64,000 bases of DNA, from assembly GCA_965214115.1 (NCBI GenBank), contig CBDCAU010000007.1, positions 1 to 64,000 on the forward strand. The letters are read 5' to 3'. Source of the DNA: Owenweeksia sp965214115. Lineage in GTDB: Bacteria > Bacteroidota > Bacteroidia > Flavobacteriales > Schleiferiaceae. Made by a program: the position numbers and the translations under genes. Positions 26,462-35,871 of this stretch are shown piece after piece. Numbering within the stretch: position 1 is the first letter of the stretch; every line of letters begins with the position of its first letter. The notes under the pieces are model-generated. The model had not been told where the DNA came from and searched no databases. It worked only from the letters and a program-made list of their open reading frames with translations.

Positions 26462-27076
26462 TCAGGCTTTTTCCCATTTTCCGGTTTCGTGTTGGTATTT
26501 TTTGATGACCCGCGCCGGATTGCCCACCGCGATACTGTAGGGCGGCACGTCTTTGGTTACCACCGCGCCGGCAGCCACCACGGAATGCTTCCCTACCGTG
26601 ATGCCCGCCGTCAAAACCGCGTTCGCCCCAATCCACACTTCATCTTCCACGGTAATCAATTTGGTGGTAACCGGCTGCAGATGAATGGGCTGCGAAATAT
26701 CTTCATACGAATGGTTCAGCCCGCTCATCACGATATTCTGCGCCAAGATGATATGGTTGCCCAAATGCACCGGCCCGATGACGGTATTGCCAATGCCCAC
26801 CAAAGTGTCGTGGCCGATGATAACCTCACCCACGCCATTGTTGATGGTCGCAAAATCTTCGACGACGGAGCGCGCGCCCAGTTCAAATCTGTTGAACGGC
26901 AGCACGTCCATCCGCGTGCGGCGGCACACGATGCTGCCTCGCCCGCGCTTGTGCACAAAAGGATTGACGAACCATTGCACCCACAGCCGCGGCTTGGCAC
27001 GCCCTTTTGGAATCAGTGCGCGGTGGGCGGTTTTTTTTAAAAAAGTATTGCTTTTCAAGCGGTCTTTGAGTCCCAT
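26462..27076 (-). CDS. left-handed beta-helix (hexapeptide) acyltransferase
   Basis: 204 residues. Hexapeptide repeats [LIV]-G-x4 run from about residue 70 to 190: VVEDFATINNGVGEVIIG, IGNTVIGPVHLG, VWIGANAVLTAGITVGKHS, VVAAGAVVTKDVPP. The catalytic His is probably in SGLNHSYED. The end GNPARVIKKY is typical of sugar O-acetyltransferases (WcaF/NodL-like). Probably adds an acetyl group to a polysaccharide building block, consistent with its neighbours. Confidence 0.88.
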   Translation of the reverse strand: MGLKDRLKSNTFLKKTAHRALIPKGRAKPRLWVQWFVNPFVHKRGRGSIVCRRTRMDVLPFNRFELGARSVVEDFATINNGVGEVIIGHDTLVGIGNTVIGPVHLGNHIILAQNIVMSGLNHSYEDISQPIHLQPVTTKLITVEDEVWIGANAVLTAGITVGKHSVVAAGAVVTKDVPPYSIAVGNPARVIKKYQHETGKWEKA

Positions 27077-27165
27077 TTTTCGAGAAAGTTTTTGGGGCCT
27101 AAATTAGTTTTTCCGAGGAAAGGTACTTTTGGCGGTTCACGAAACACTCTAAAACTCTTAAAATT

Positions 27166-28386
27166 ATGGCAAAACTCCGCGAGCTGCCCGTCATAATGTG
27201 CTCGATGTCGCGCTGGGACGGGGCGCTTTCCTCCGCCGCCTTTAGCATCGCCAAAGAGCTGGCCAAGACCAATCGCGTCTTTTACATCGACTATCCTTAC
27301 ACGGTCAAAGATTATTTCAGCGGTCGAAATTCGCCTGAAATCCAAAAGCGGAAAGACGCCATTCTGAAAGGAAAAAACATTTATACCAAAGTGGACGGGC
27401 TGCCCGAAAATTTTACCGCCGTGACGCCAAGGATGATGCTGTCCAACCACTTTTTGCCCGCCGGTTTTTTGTATGATATTTTAAATACCATCAACAACCG
27501 GATTTTTTTTAAGACCGTGCGGCAGATTTTGCAAGACCATTCTATTGAGGAGTACATTTTTTTCAATTCGTTCAATCCGTATTACGGTCAGAAAATCACG
27601 GGCGTAAAATCTCCGAAAGTCTTTGTGTATCAAGCGCGGGACGACATCCGTGCTTTTAAGGAAGGCCAAAAACACGGCATCAAGGCCGAGCGGAAAATCT
27701 TGCAAAACGCCGATGTGCGGCTGGCCACCTCCACGCGCTTGACTTCGCTTTTGGAAAAAGATTCCGGCAAAAAAGCCTACTTGCTGCCCAACGCCGCGCA
27801 GACCGACCTTTTTGAAAAAACCGTGACCGAAGATTTTGAAATCCCAATAGAATTGAAAGGCAACCAAAAACCCGTGGTGGGCTACGTGGGACAGTTGGGG
27901 CGGCGCAATAATTTTGAACTTTTGGAAAAGGCGATAAAAGTTCATTCGGACAAGTTGTTCCTTTTCGTGGGGCCAGACGACCATCCCAATTGGACGGACA
28001 TTGATCTGAAAAAATATCCCAACGTGAAAATGGCCGGCCCAAAAAAACTGGCGGAACTGCCTCGTTATCTGCAATTTATGGATTGCACCATCATCCCATT
28101 TTTAAAAAATGAACTGACCGCCAGCATCTACCCGCTAAAGTTAAACGAACAATTGGCGGCGGGCAAGGCTATCGTCAGCACCGACTTTTCGGTGGACGTA
28201 AAACGCTTTGACGACGTGGTGTTCATCGCGGAAAACGAGCCGGAATTCATTCAAAAAATAGGGGAGGCCGTGGATTCGGACACGCCAGAAAACGTGATTC
28301 GCCGCGTGGCGAAAAGCGAAGGCAACTCGTGGGCCGACCGCATTGAACTGTTTTGGGAAATTTTGGAAAAAGAAACGGGCGGATGA
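27166..28386 (+). CDS. GT-B glycosyltransferase (GT1/GT4-like)
   Basis: 406 residues, divergent from the acyltransferase. The C-terminal half has GT-B features: VVGYVGQLGRRNNFELLEKA, LFLFVGPDDHPNW, and a nucleotide-sugar region with LPRYLQFMDCTIIPF and YPLKLNEQLAAGKAIVSTD. The N-terminal half has SMSRWDGALSSAAFSIAKEL, similar to glycosyltransferases that act on lipid-linked sugars. No membrane spans. Donor and acceptor unknown. The ATG at 27166 is the only reasonable start. Confidence 0.85.
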   Translation: MAKLRELPVIMCSMSRWDGALSSAAFSIAKELAKTNRVFYIDYPYTVKDYFSGRNSPEIQKRKDAILKGKNIYTKVDGLPENFTAVTPRMMLSNHFLPAGFLYDILNTINNRIFFKTVRQILQDHSIEEYIFFNSFNPYYGQKITGVKSPKVFVYQARDDIRAFKEGQKHGIKAERKILQNADVRLATSTRLTSLLEKDSGKKAYLLPNAAQTDLFEKTVTEDFEIPIELKGNQKPVVGYVGQLGRRNNFELLEKAIKVHSDKLFLFVGPDDHPNWTDIDLKKYPNVKMAGPKKLAELPRYLQFMDCTIIPFLKNELTASIYPLKLNEQLAAGKAIVSTDFSVDVKRFDDVVFIAENEPEFIQKIGEAVDSDTPENVIRRVAKSEGNSWADRIELFWEILEKETGG

Positions 28387-28540
28387 TTTTAAAAACCAAT
28401 CCGATAGAAAGTTAACTCGTTGAAAATTAGCTTTTCAGAATTGAAATTGGGCTTTTTTTAATGAGGAAAAAATCTATCTTCGCCAATGCAAAACGCGCTG
28501 TTTTTCCACAGCACACTTGAAATACTCCAACTGAAAAACG

Positions 28541-29602
28541 ATGGCATTCTCGCTCTACAATCTCAAAATCAAAATTCAGGACAACTACCTGATACCGTGG
28601 ATGCGCAAGCACCCCAAGCTGGCGGATCTGTATTATTTTTTGTTCAGCAGCGACTTTTCGCGCGAGCATCAAAAAGTGATGCAGGGCAAGTACAAACATT
28701 TACAGGCGCTGCGGCAAAACCGCCCCAACGCCTTCCACCTGCGGCGTGAAGTACACCGCCTTGAAAAAGGCCTTGTGATGCGCGACCGCCGCCCCGTTTT
28801 CGCTTTGGATTTTATCAAAGACGTGGTGAAAAATTACCACATTTTAAAAAAAGAAGATGCCGACCGCGACATCGACCAAGATTTGCTGAACTGGGCCAGC
28901 TCGGTCATCCAGAAATATTTTGAAGCGGTGGATTCTGAGAATCCCACCGTGAAAGAGGCCAAGCGGATGTTTTACCAAACCGAGGGCCCCTATCCCAAGC
29001 TGAACGGCGCGCTAAAATCCTATCCTTATATAAGGCGCGACGCGGCGCAGAGCGACATCGGTTTTGAAGATTTTTACCAATTAGCGAAAAAACGCCGCTC
29101 GGTGCGCTGGTTTCAAGATAAGCCCGTGCCGCGCGAGCTGGTGGAAAAAGCGATGCTGGCCGCCGCCCAATCGCCCAGCGCGTGCAACCGCCAGCCGTTC
29201 CAGTTCAAGGTGTTCGACCAAAAAGATTTGAAAGACCAAGTGGGCAGCATCCCGATGGGCATCCGCGGGATATACCCAAACGTACCCACCTTTGCGGTGG
29301 TGGTGGGCCGCCTCAGTGCCTACCTCGCCGAGCGCGACCGCCACGTGATTTACATTGATGGCGGGCTGGCCTCGATGAGTTTTATGCTGGCGCTGGAAAC
29401 GCTGGGCCTCAGTTCGTTCCCCATCAACTGGCCGGACATCGAAAGCTTGGAGCAAAAGATGGAAAACCTGCTGCAACTGGAAGCGGACGAACGGCCGATG
29501 ATGTTGATTGGCATCGGCTACGCGGACGAAGAAGGCGGCATCCCGTTTTCCCAAAAAAAATCGCCCGGCCAGCTGATTTCCTACAACCTGGGCGAGAATT
29601 GA
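28541..29602 (+). CDS. nitroreductase-family flavoprotein with extra N-terminal domain
   Basis: 353 residues. The C-terminal domain (about 175-350) is nitroreductase-like: KKRRSVRWFQDKPVP (FMN-phosphate-binding RRSxR region), SPSACNRQPF, and an HVIYIDGGLASMSFMLALE helix. The N-terminal 170 residues are helical and include RREVHRLEKGLVMRDRRPVF, the RxxHxLEKGL motif seen in nitroreductases that sit in polysaccharide loci. It would be an FMN-dependent NAD(P)H oxidoreductase; its substrate in this setting is not known. It lies between a glycosyltransferase and the flippase on the same strand. Confidence 0.85.
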   Translation: MAFSLYNLKIKIQDNYLIPWMRKHPKLADLYYFLFSSDFSREHQKVMQGKYKHLQALRQNRPNAFHLRREVHRLEKGLVMRDRRPVFALDFIKDVVKNYHILKKEDADRDIDQDLLNWASSVIQKYFEAVDSENPTVKEAKRMFYQTEGPYPKLNGALKSYPYIRRDAAQSDIGFEDFYQLAKKRRSVRWFQDKPVPRELVEKAMLAAAQSPSACNRQPFQFKVFDQKDLKDQVGSIPMGIRGIYPNVPTFAVVVGRLSAYLAERDRHVIYIDGGLASMSFMLALETLGLSSFPINWPDIESLEQKMENLLQLEADERPMMLIGIGYADEEGGIPFSQKKSPGQLISYNLGEN

Positions 29603-29690
29603 GTTTAGACTTGAATAGTTTTAAAAACTATAAATCCGCTGTTTCATTCAAAGATGTTTTATTTAGCATTTAAATGTTTTAGATGTCAAA

Positions 29691-29795
29691 GCCCCCCAAC
29701 CCCCCAAAGGGGGGCTAAGAACACCGCCTGTAATTACACGCCCAGCAACCCCACTTCGACAAGCTCAGTGCAAGCTCTTTGGGGGATTGGGGGCC
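29691..29795. repeat. compound palindromic intergenic repeat
   Basis: GCCCCCCAACCCCCCAAAGG (29691-29710) with its following GGGGCT makes a short hairpin. The whole segment closes with TTTGGGGGATTGGGGGCC (29778-29795), which pairs with the left end. In between is ACTTCGACAAGCTCAGTG (29753-29770), a frequent Bacteroidota intergenic motif. Same signature as 13165-13336. Confidence 0.7.
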
Positions 29796-29832
29796 AAAAG
29801 AAACCCGCGCCCGTGCGCTCTACTCTCTCAAT

Positions 29833-31380
29833 TTGAAACACGACGAACGCCACGCCAAATGGTTTGACCGCGAGCACCTGCGCGGCGACTTGAAATCGCG
29901 CTCCATCAGTGGCGGGGTAAACACGGTGGGCGCGCAGGTCATCTCGTTCGCGCTTACGATGGCTTCCACGGTTATCTTGGCGCGGCTGCTGCTGCCGGAA
30001 GATTACGGCCTCGTGGCGATGGTCACTTCCATTACGGGTTTCGTTTTGATTTTCAAGGATTTAGGTCTAAATCAAGCCGTCATCCAAAAAGAGGAAATCA
30101 ACCAAGCGGATGTCAGCAAGGTGTTTTGGCTCAACTTTTTGGTGAGTTTGGGATTGGCGGGAATTATCGCTGCGCTGGCGCCGGTGCTGGTGTGGTTTTA
30201 TGAAGAACCGCGCCTTTTCGAGCTCACGTTTTCCTTTTGCATCGTGGCCGTTTTTGCGGGATTGAGCGCGCAGCATTCGGCGCTGCTCAACCGGCAGATG
30301 ATGTTCAAAAAACTGGCGCGCATCACGGTGGTGGCCAATTTCCTCGGCATCGCCACGGGCATTTTGATGGCCTATCTCGATTTTGGCTATTGGTCGCTGG
30401 TGGCCATCAACGTGGTGACGGCGCTGGTGACTTGGGTGATGATGTGGGCGGCCTGCGACTGGCGGCCGGCGTGGGTGCGCATCGACAAGAGCATCAAAGA
30501 ATACGTCAAATTCGGGCTGGACATCAGCGGCTTCAACACCATCAATTATTTTTCAAGAAACCTCGACAATATTCTGATTGGAAAATTCGTGGGTTCGTCG
30601 CCCTTGGGACTTTACAACCGCGCCTACCAACTGCTGATGCTGCCCATCAGCAAGCTGCGCGACCCGCTGAACGCGGTGGGGATTCCCGCGATGAGTTCTT
30701 TGGCGAATGAAGGCCGCCGCTTCGCCAGCTATTTCCGGCAATACGTTTTTTTGCTGTCCTTTTTTTCGATGCCGATTACGGTATTTTTGGCCGTGTGCGC
30801 CAAGCCCATCATCTTGATAGCGCTGGGCGAAAAGTGGGTGGAAGCCAGTGGTTATTTCCAATTGTTGGCTTTGGTCGCTTTTATCCAGCCGGTGGCCAGC
30901 ACGCGCGGGATGGTGATGATTTCGTCGGGCCATTCGCGGCGCTACCTTTTTTGGGGACTGTACAATGCCATCGCCGTCATCATCGCGTTTTTCATCGGGA
31001 TTCAGTGGGGCATCGAGGGGCTGATCATCGCCTACGCACTGGTCAATTATTTGATTTTGGTGCCGTCGCTCATTTACTGTTATCGTGGCACATCGGTGCA
31101 GTTGCGCGATTTTTTTGAAGAAGTGGCCGCGCCCGCCGCTTTTTCGCTGCTGGCAGGGGGCATCAGTTTTTGGGTATATCTGCTGGTGCAAGATTGGCCG
31201 AGCTTTGGCAGCACGGCGGTTTGTTTCGCAATTTTTTCCTTGGTGTATTTGGCGTTGTGGTGGTTTTGGCCCGGTCAGCGGCGGCGCGCCTTGGGCGTGG
31301 TGGAAATGGCGCGCTCCATCCTCCAAAGGAAAAAGAAGACCCCCGATGTGGACGGCAAAAAACAAGTGCAGGACGCATAA
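29833..31380 (+). CDS. Wzx-type lipopolysaccharide/exopolysaccharide flippase (MOP superfamily)
   Basis: About 515 residues with 12-14 membrane spans. The N-terminus carries the family signature HLRGDLKSRSISGGVN before the first span, then ARLLLPEDYGLVAMVTSI and DLGLNQAVIQKEEI; the second half has FGLDISGFNTINYFSRNLDN and PLGLYNRAYQLLMLPIS. It flips undecaprenyl-linked repeat units to the periplasm. TTG 29833 is preferred, since the earlier in-frame TTG 29779 lies in the palindromic repeat. Followed 28 bp later by the pyruvyl transferase, probably one operon. Confidence 0.9.
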   Translation: MKHDERHAKWFDREHLRGDLKSRSISGGVNTVGAQVISFALTMASTVILARLLLPEDYGLVAMVTSITGFVLIFKDLGLNQAVIQKEEINQADVSKVFWLNFLVSLGLAGIIAALAPVLVWFYEEPRLFELTFSFCIVAVFAGLSAQHSALLNRQMMFKKLARITVVANFLGIATGILMAYLDFGYWSLVAINVVTALVTWVMMWAACDWRPAWVRIDKSIKEYVKFGLDISGFNTINYFSRNLDNILIGKFVGSSPLGLYNRAYQLLMLPISKLRDPLNAVGIPAMSSLANEGRRFASYFRQYVFLLSFFSMPITVFLAVCAKPIILIALGEKWVEASGYFQLLALVAFIQPVASTRGMVMISSGHSRRYLFWGLYNAIAVIIAFFIGIQWGIEGLIIAYALVNYLILVPSLIYCYRGTSVQLRDFFEEVAAPAAFSLLAGGISFWVYLLVQDWPSFGSTAVCFAIFSLVYLALWWFWPGQRRRALGVVEMARSILQRKKKTPDVDGKKQVQDA

Positions 31381-31408
31381 ATTTTTATAAAAAAATAGCT
31401 CATTTCTT

Positions 31409-32659
31409 ATGAAAAACGAACCCCCCCATTTTTTGATCATCGGCGCGAATTTTATAAACAAAGGCGCAGAGGCGATGATGAAAACCGTGCAACATCATAT
31501 TATCCAAAAATATCCCAACGCCAAAGTTTTTACGGTGGTGCGCCCCACTGACCAGCCGGCGGCCGAGCGGGGCGGCTTTGTTCCAATCACTAACAACGAA
31601 AAGGGCTTGCGCAAACTGTGGGGCGAACTGTCGCGGAAAATCTACGCCAAGCTGACGGGGCCGCTGGGGCTGAAACCCAAGCCCTTTGCGGATGAAACGC
31701 CGCTGCGCGATATGCGCCAAAAAATCAACAAGCTGGATATGGTGCTGGATGCCAGTGGCTATGCCTACAGCGACCAGCGCGGCTACCGCCAGCCGGAAGA
31801 AACAATGAAGGCGATAAAATTTGCGCGGGACAAAGGCGCTAAGTTCAAGTTTATGCCACAAGCGTGGGGGCCGTTCGAGGATGCGGAAACGGCCAAAAAC
31901 GTGCGCGAAATGTTGCAGAAAGGCGACGGCTATTTCGTGCGCGATTCGGTGTCGCAAAAGTTTATGGCGGAATTGCTTTCCAAAAAGGAGAATGAAATTG
32001 CGGTGTACCCCGATTTGGCGTTTACCTTTCCGAAACCATCCGCCGAACTGGGTGCGGGGATTCTGAAAAAACTGGGCTGGCAAGGCGCTAAAAAACTGGC
32101 TGGGATCTCGCCCAATATGCGCGTGTATCAAAGAGTGGAAGGCAAGGGGCAGAACAATGATTACATCAAAAAACTGAAACAAGTAGGGGAGCGGCTGCTG
32201 GAAAAAGGCTACCAAATCGTGCTGGTGCCCAATGAGATTTTGCCCTTCGAAGGCTACCACCCCGACGACCGCTTTGCCTGCCGCCGCCTGTACGAGGCAT
32301 TGGATAAAAACCCCGATGTTTTTTTAGTGGACGACTACCACTCGGCCGAAGAAATCAAAAGCGTCATCGGCCACGCGGAGGTGATGGTGGCCTCGCGCTT
32401 CCACAGTTTGATTTTTGCGCTCAGCCAGGGAATTCCTTCGCTGGCCATCAGTTGGAGCCATAAATACCGCGAGCTTTTCAAACTCTTTGCGTTGGAAAAA
32501 TACGTGGTGGAAGACACCGGACTGGACGAAAACCAAGTGCTGCCAAAATTGGACGAACTGCTTTCCGAAAAGGAAAAAGTGGCGCGGCAGATTGAAGCGA
32601 CCTTGCCGAAAATTCGTGAAAAACTGGCCGAACCCATCGCCGCGATTACGGATTTATAA
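31409..32659 (+). CDS. polysaccharide pyruvyl transferase family protein
   Basis: 416 residues. The N-terminal signature FLIIGANFINKGAEAMMKTV and the C-terminal GHAEVMVASRFHSLIFALSQ with LAISWSHKYRELF are typical of the CsaB/WcaK-like family, which has a GT-B fold and moves pyruvate from phosphoenolpyruvate to sugars, making acidic ketals. This would add negative charge to the exopolysaccharide. No membrane spans. Its stop is 13 bases ahead of the left target repeat of the next insertion sequence, so the gene itself is intact. Confidence 0.88.
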   Translation: MKNEPPHFLIIGANFINKGAEAMMKTVQHHIIQKYPNAKVFTVVRPTDQPAAERGGFVPITNNEKGLRKLWGELSRKIYAKLTGPLGLKPKPFADETPLRDMRQKINKLDMVLDASGYAYSDQRGYRQPEETMKAIKFARDKGAKFKFMPQAWGPFEDAETAKNVREMLQKGDGYFVRDSVSQKFMAELLSKKENEIAVYPDLAFTFPKPSAELGAGILKKLGWQGAKKLAGISPNMRVYQRVEGKGQNNDYIKKLKQVGERLLEKGYQIVLVPNEILPFEGYHPDDRFACRRLYEALDKNPDVFLVDDYHSAEEIKSVIGHAEVMVASRFHSLIFALSQGIPSLAISWSHKYRELFKLFALEKYVVEDTGLDENQVLPKLDELLSEKEKVARQIEATLPKIREKLAEPIAAITDL

Positions 32660-32675
32660 GCTGCGCAATTTCTAA

Positions 32676-33553
32676 GAGGCTGTCTAGAAATGATTATTTC
32701 ATATACCAGTGTTGAGAAAAAACAAGGAAGGCCGCCGCTGGGCCCTTCCTGCATGCCGAAAATTGTGATTCACCAAAATCATAATCATGACGGCTTACCC
32801 GAGCGACCTGAGCGACGGCCAGTGGGCAATATTATCAAAATTCTTCGACACCCGCCGCAGGCGCAAGCACGGCCTGCGCGAGGTGGTCAACGCGGTTATG
32901 TACCTTGTGGAGAGCGGCTGCCAGTGGCGGATGCTTCCCTCGGACTTCCCCGGCTGGAAGCTGGTCTATTACTATTACGCCGCCTGGCGGGACAGCGGCC
33001 TGTGGGAGGCGGTGAACGCATCTCTGGTGGAGGCGCGCCGAGCAGAGGCCGGGCGCGGCCCGCAGCCCACGGCGGGCTCGGTGGACTCCCAGTCCGTCAA
33101 GAACACCCTGGTGGCAGGGCAGCCGGCGGGCTACGACGCGGGCAAGAAGGTCAAGGGGGTGAAGCGGCACATCGCCGTGGACACCCAGGGCCACCTGCTG
33201 GCCGTGGAGGTCGGCCCGGCCTCGGTGCAGGACAGGGACGGCGCGGCCGGGCTGCTGGACGGGATGGCGGGGGACTGGCGGTGCCTGCGCAAGCTCTGGG
33301 CCGACGGCGGCTACGCGGGCAAACTGGTGGAGAAGGCCAAAAAAGACCATGGCATCGACTTGGAGATAATCAAGAAGCCCGAGGGGGGCGGCTTCCAGGT
33401 GCTGCCCCGGCGCTGGGTGGTCGAGCGCACCTTCGCCTGGCTGGACACCTGCCGCAGGAACTCAAAGAACTACGAGAGGCTGAAGAGCTCATCGGAGGCG
33501 ATGGTGCTTTTAGCCTCCATAAAAATTATGTTGAAACGTTTTTAGACAGCTTC
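32676..33553 (+). mobile_element. IS5-family insertion sequence, 878 bp
   Basis: The imperfect terminal inverted repeat reads GAGGCTGTCTAGAAA at the left and GAAGCTGTCTAAAAA at the right (complement). The element is flanked by a TAA direct duplication (32673-32675 and 33554-33556), the T-N-A target type of IS5/IS1031-like elements. One transposase gene fills it. It is more GC-rich than its surroundings and unrelated in end sequence to the element at 4461-5259. It lies between the pyruvyl transferase and the signalling cassette, splitting what may have been one transcript. Confidence 0.9.
32787..33545 (+). CDS. IS5-family DDE transposase, single frame
   Basis: 252 residues. The DUF4096-type N-terminal region shows YPSDLSDGQWAILSKFF and ESGCQWRMLPSDFPGW. 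The DDE residues are in GSVDSQSVKNT, LWADGGYAGK and VVERTFAWLDTCRR. GVKRHIAVDTQGHLLAVEV marks the family core. Intact, no frameshift. A longer open frame in another phase from 32690 is an artefact of high GC. The stop lies eight bases before the right end of the element. Confidence 0.93.
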   Translation: MTAYPSDLSDGQWAILSKFFDTRRRRKHGLREVVNAVMYLVESGCQWRMLPSDFPGWKLVYYYYAAWRDSGLWEAVNASLVEARRAEAGRGPQPTAGSVDSQSVKNTLVAGQPAGYDAGKKVKGVKRHIAVDTQGHLLAVEVGPASVQDRDGAAGLLDGMAGDWRCLRKLWADGGYAGKLVEKAKKDHGIDLEIIKKPEGGGFQVLPRRWVVERTFAWLDTCRRNSKNYERLKSSSEAMVLLASIKIMLKRF

Positions 33554-33788
33554 TAATACTGGGAAGAAACACCACCTTTAAGTACCGTTTTAGGATTTTT
33601 TTAAAAAAACTTAGATGCGCCAAAAAACCGCTGCACTACGTTGTAAGAAGTTGAAAATCATAAGACAATCATTTTCAAATAACTACGACCAAATTTGCTA
33701 AGAAGAATCCTCTCCGTTTTTCGGGTGGGAAGAGTTTTCCAAAATAGAGAAACTCTCTTATTTTTGGCAAAGAATTAACCCGTTTCAG

Positions 33789-35134
<1,346 letters not shown>

Positions 35135-35138
<4 letters not shown>

Positions 35139-35488
35139 AATTAACCGCGATGAACGAAAAAGTGTATGACCTAAAACAACTGGAAGAACTGGCGGCGGGC
35201 AGCCACGATTTTGTGGATAGTATGATAGAAACATACTTGAAGCACACCCCCGGCCAAATGGAAGAAATGCTGGACGCCCACCGCCAAGGCGACTTTGTGA
35301 AGATGGGTGAACTGGCGCACAAAATCAAACCCAATATTGACCTTTTTGACATACAAGGCATCCGCGCGGAAATACGTGAAATAGAAAAGGATGGAAAAGC
35401 GGGCCGAGCCGACAGCCAAACCGAGAACCACCTGAGCAAAGTGCAGGAAGTGCTCAGGATTTCTTTTGAACAAATGAACCGGCGATGA
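35135..35488 (+). CDS. HPt (histidine phosphotransfer) domain protein
   Basis: 117 residues, all helical. The phospho-accepting His is in GELAHKIKPNIDLF, and the N-terminal helix carries VDSMIETYLKHTPGQMEEM, typical HPt features. The usual LAHxLKG motif appears as LAHKIKP, still with His and Lys. It overlaps the regulator ahead (ATGA) and the receiver behind, so it probably passes phosphate between an unlinked hybrid kinase and these receivers. Confidence 0.83.
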
Positions 35489-35871
35489 AAAAAACAAAAA
35501 GGCAAGTCTTGGTCATTGATGATGAGGAGATAATGCGCAAGTTGCTGATGCAAATCCTCAGCCCCAACCACGAGGTGATTCTCAAGGAAAACGGCAAGGA
35601 AGCATTGGAATGGATGTATGGTCAAAAAAATATGCCCGACTTGGTGGTGGCCGACCTCAATATGCCGGAGGTCAATGGTTTCGAATACATCCAGCGGGTG
35701 CGCGAAAGCAACCTTTTCGGGGATTTGCCGCTCATCATCCTGTCAGGGGAAGAGAGCAGCGCCGAGCGCATCAAATGCCTGAAGCTGGGGGCCAATGATT
35801 ATTTGATAAAGCCTTTCAACCCCGAAGAACTGCGGCTGCGCATCGAAAACTTGATAAAACTGCGCTCGTGA
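35485..35871 (+). CDS. single-domain response regulator (CheY-like)
   Basis: 128 residues, a single receiver domain: acidic pocket VIDDEE at 10-15, phospho-acceptor Asp in VVADLNMPEVNG, conserved Ser in LIILSGEES, and Lys in DYLIKPFNPEE. No output domain, so it acts by protein contact or as a phosphate sink or relay. Four-base overlaps on both sides tie its level to the HPt protein and to the sugar transferase. Confidence 0.92.
   Translation: MKKTKRQVLVIDDEEIMRKLLMQILSPNHEVILKENGKEALEWMYGQKNMPDLVVADLNMPEVNGFEYIQRVRESNLFGDLPLIILSGEESSAERIKCLKLGANDYLIKPFNPEELRLRIENLIKLRS

Noticed and set aside
29654..29836. 60-residue open frame before the flippase
   Set aside because: It lies mainly within the palindromic repeat 29691-29795 and has low-complexity codons.
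32690..33556. 288-residue frame over the second IS
   Set aside because: Gly/Arg/Pro-rich nonsense in another phase of the transposase, which has a complete DDE set at 32787-33545.
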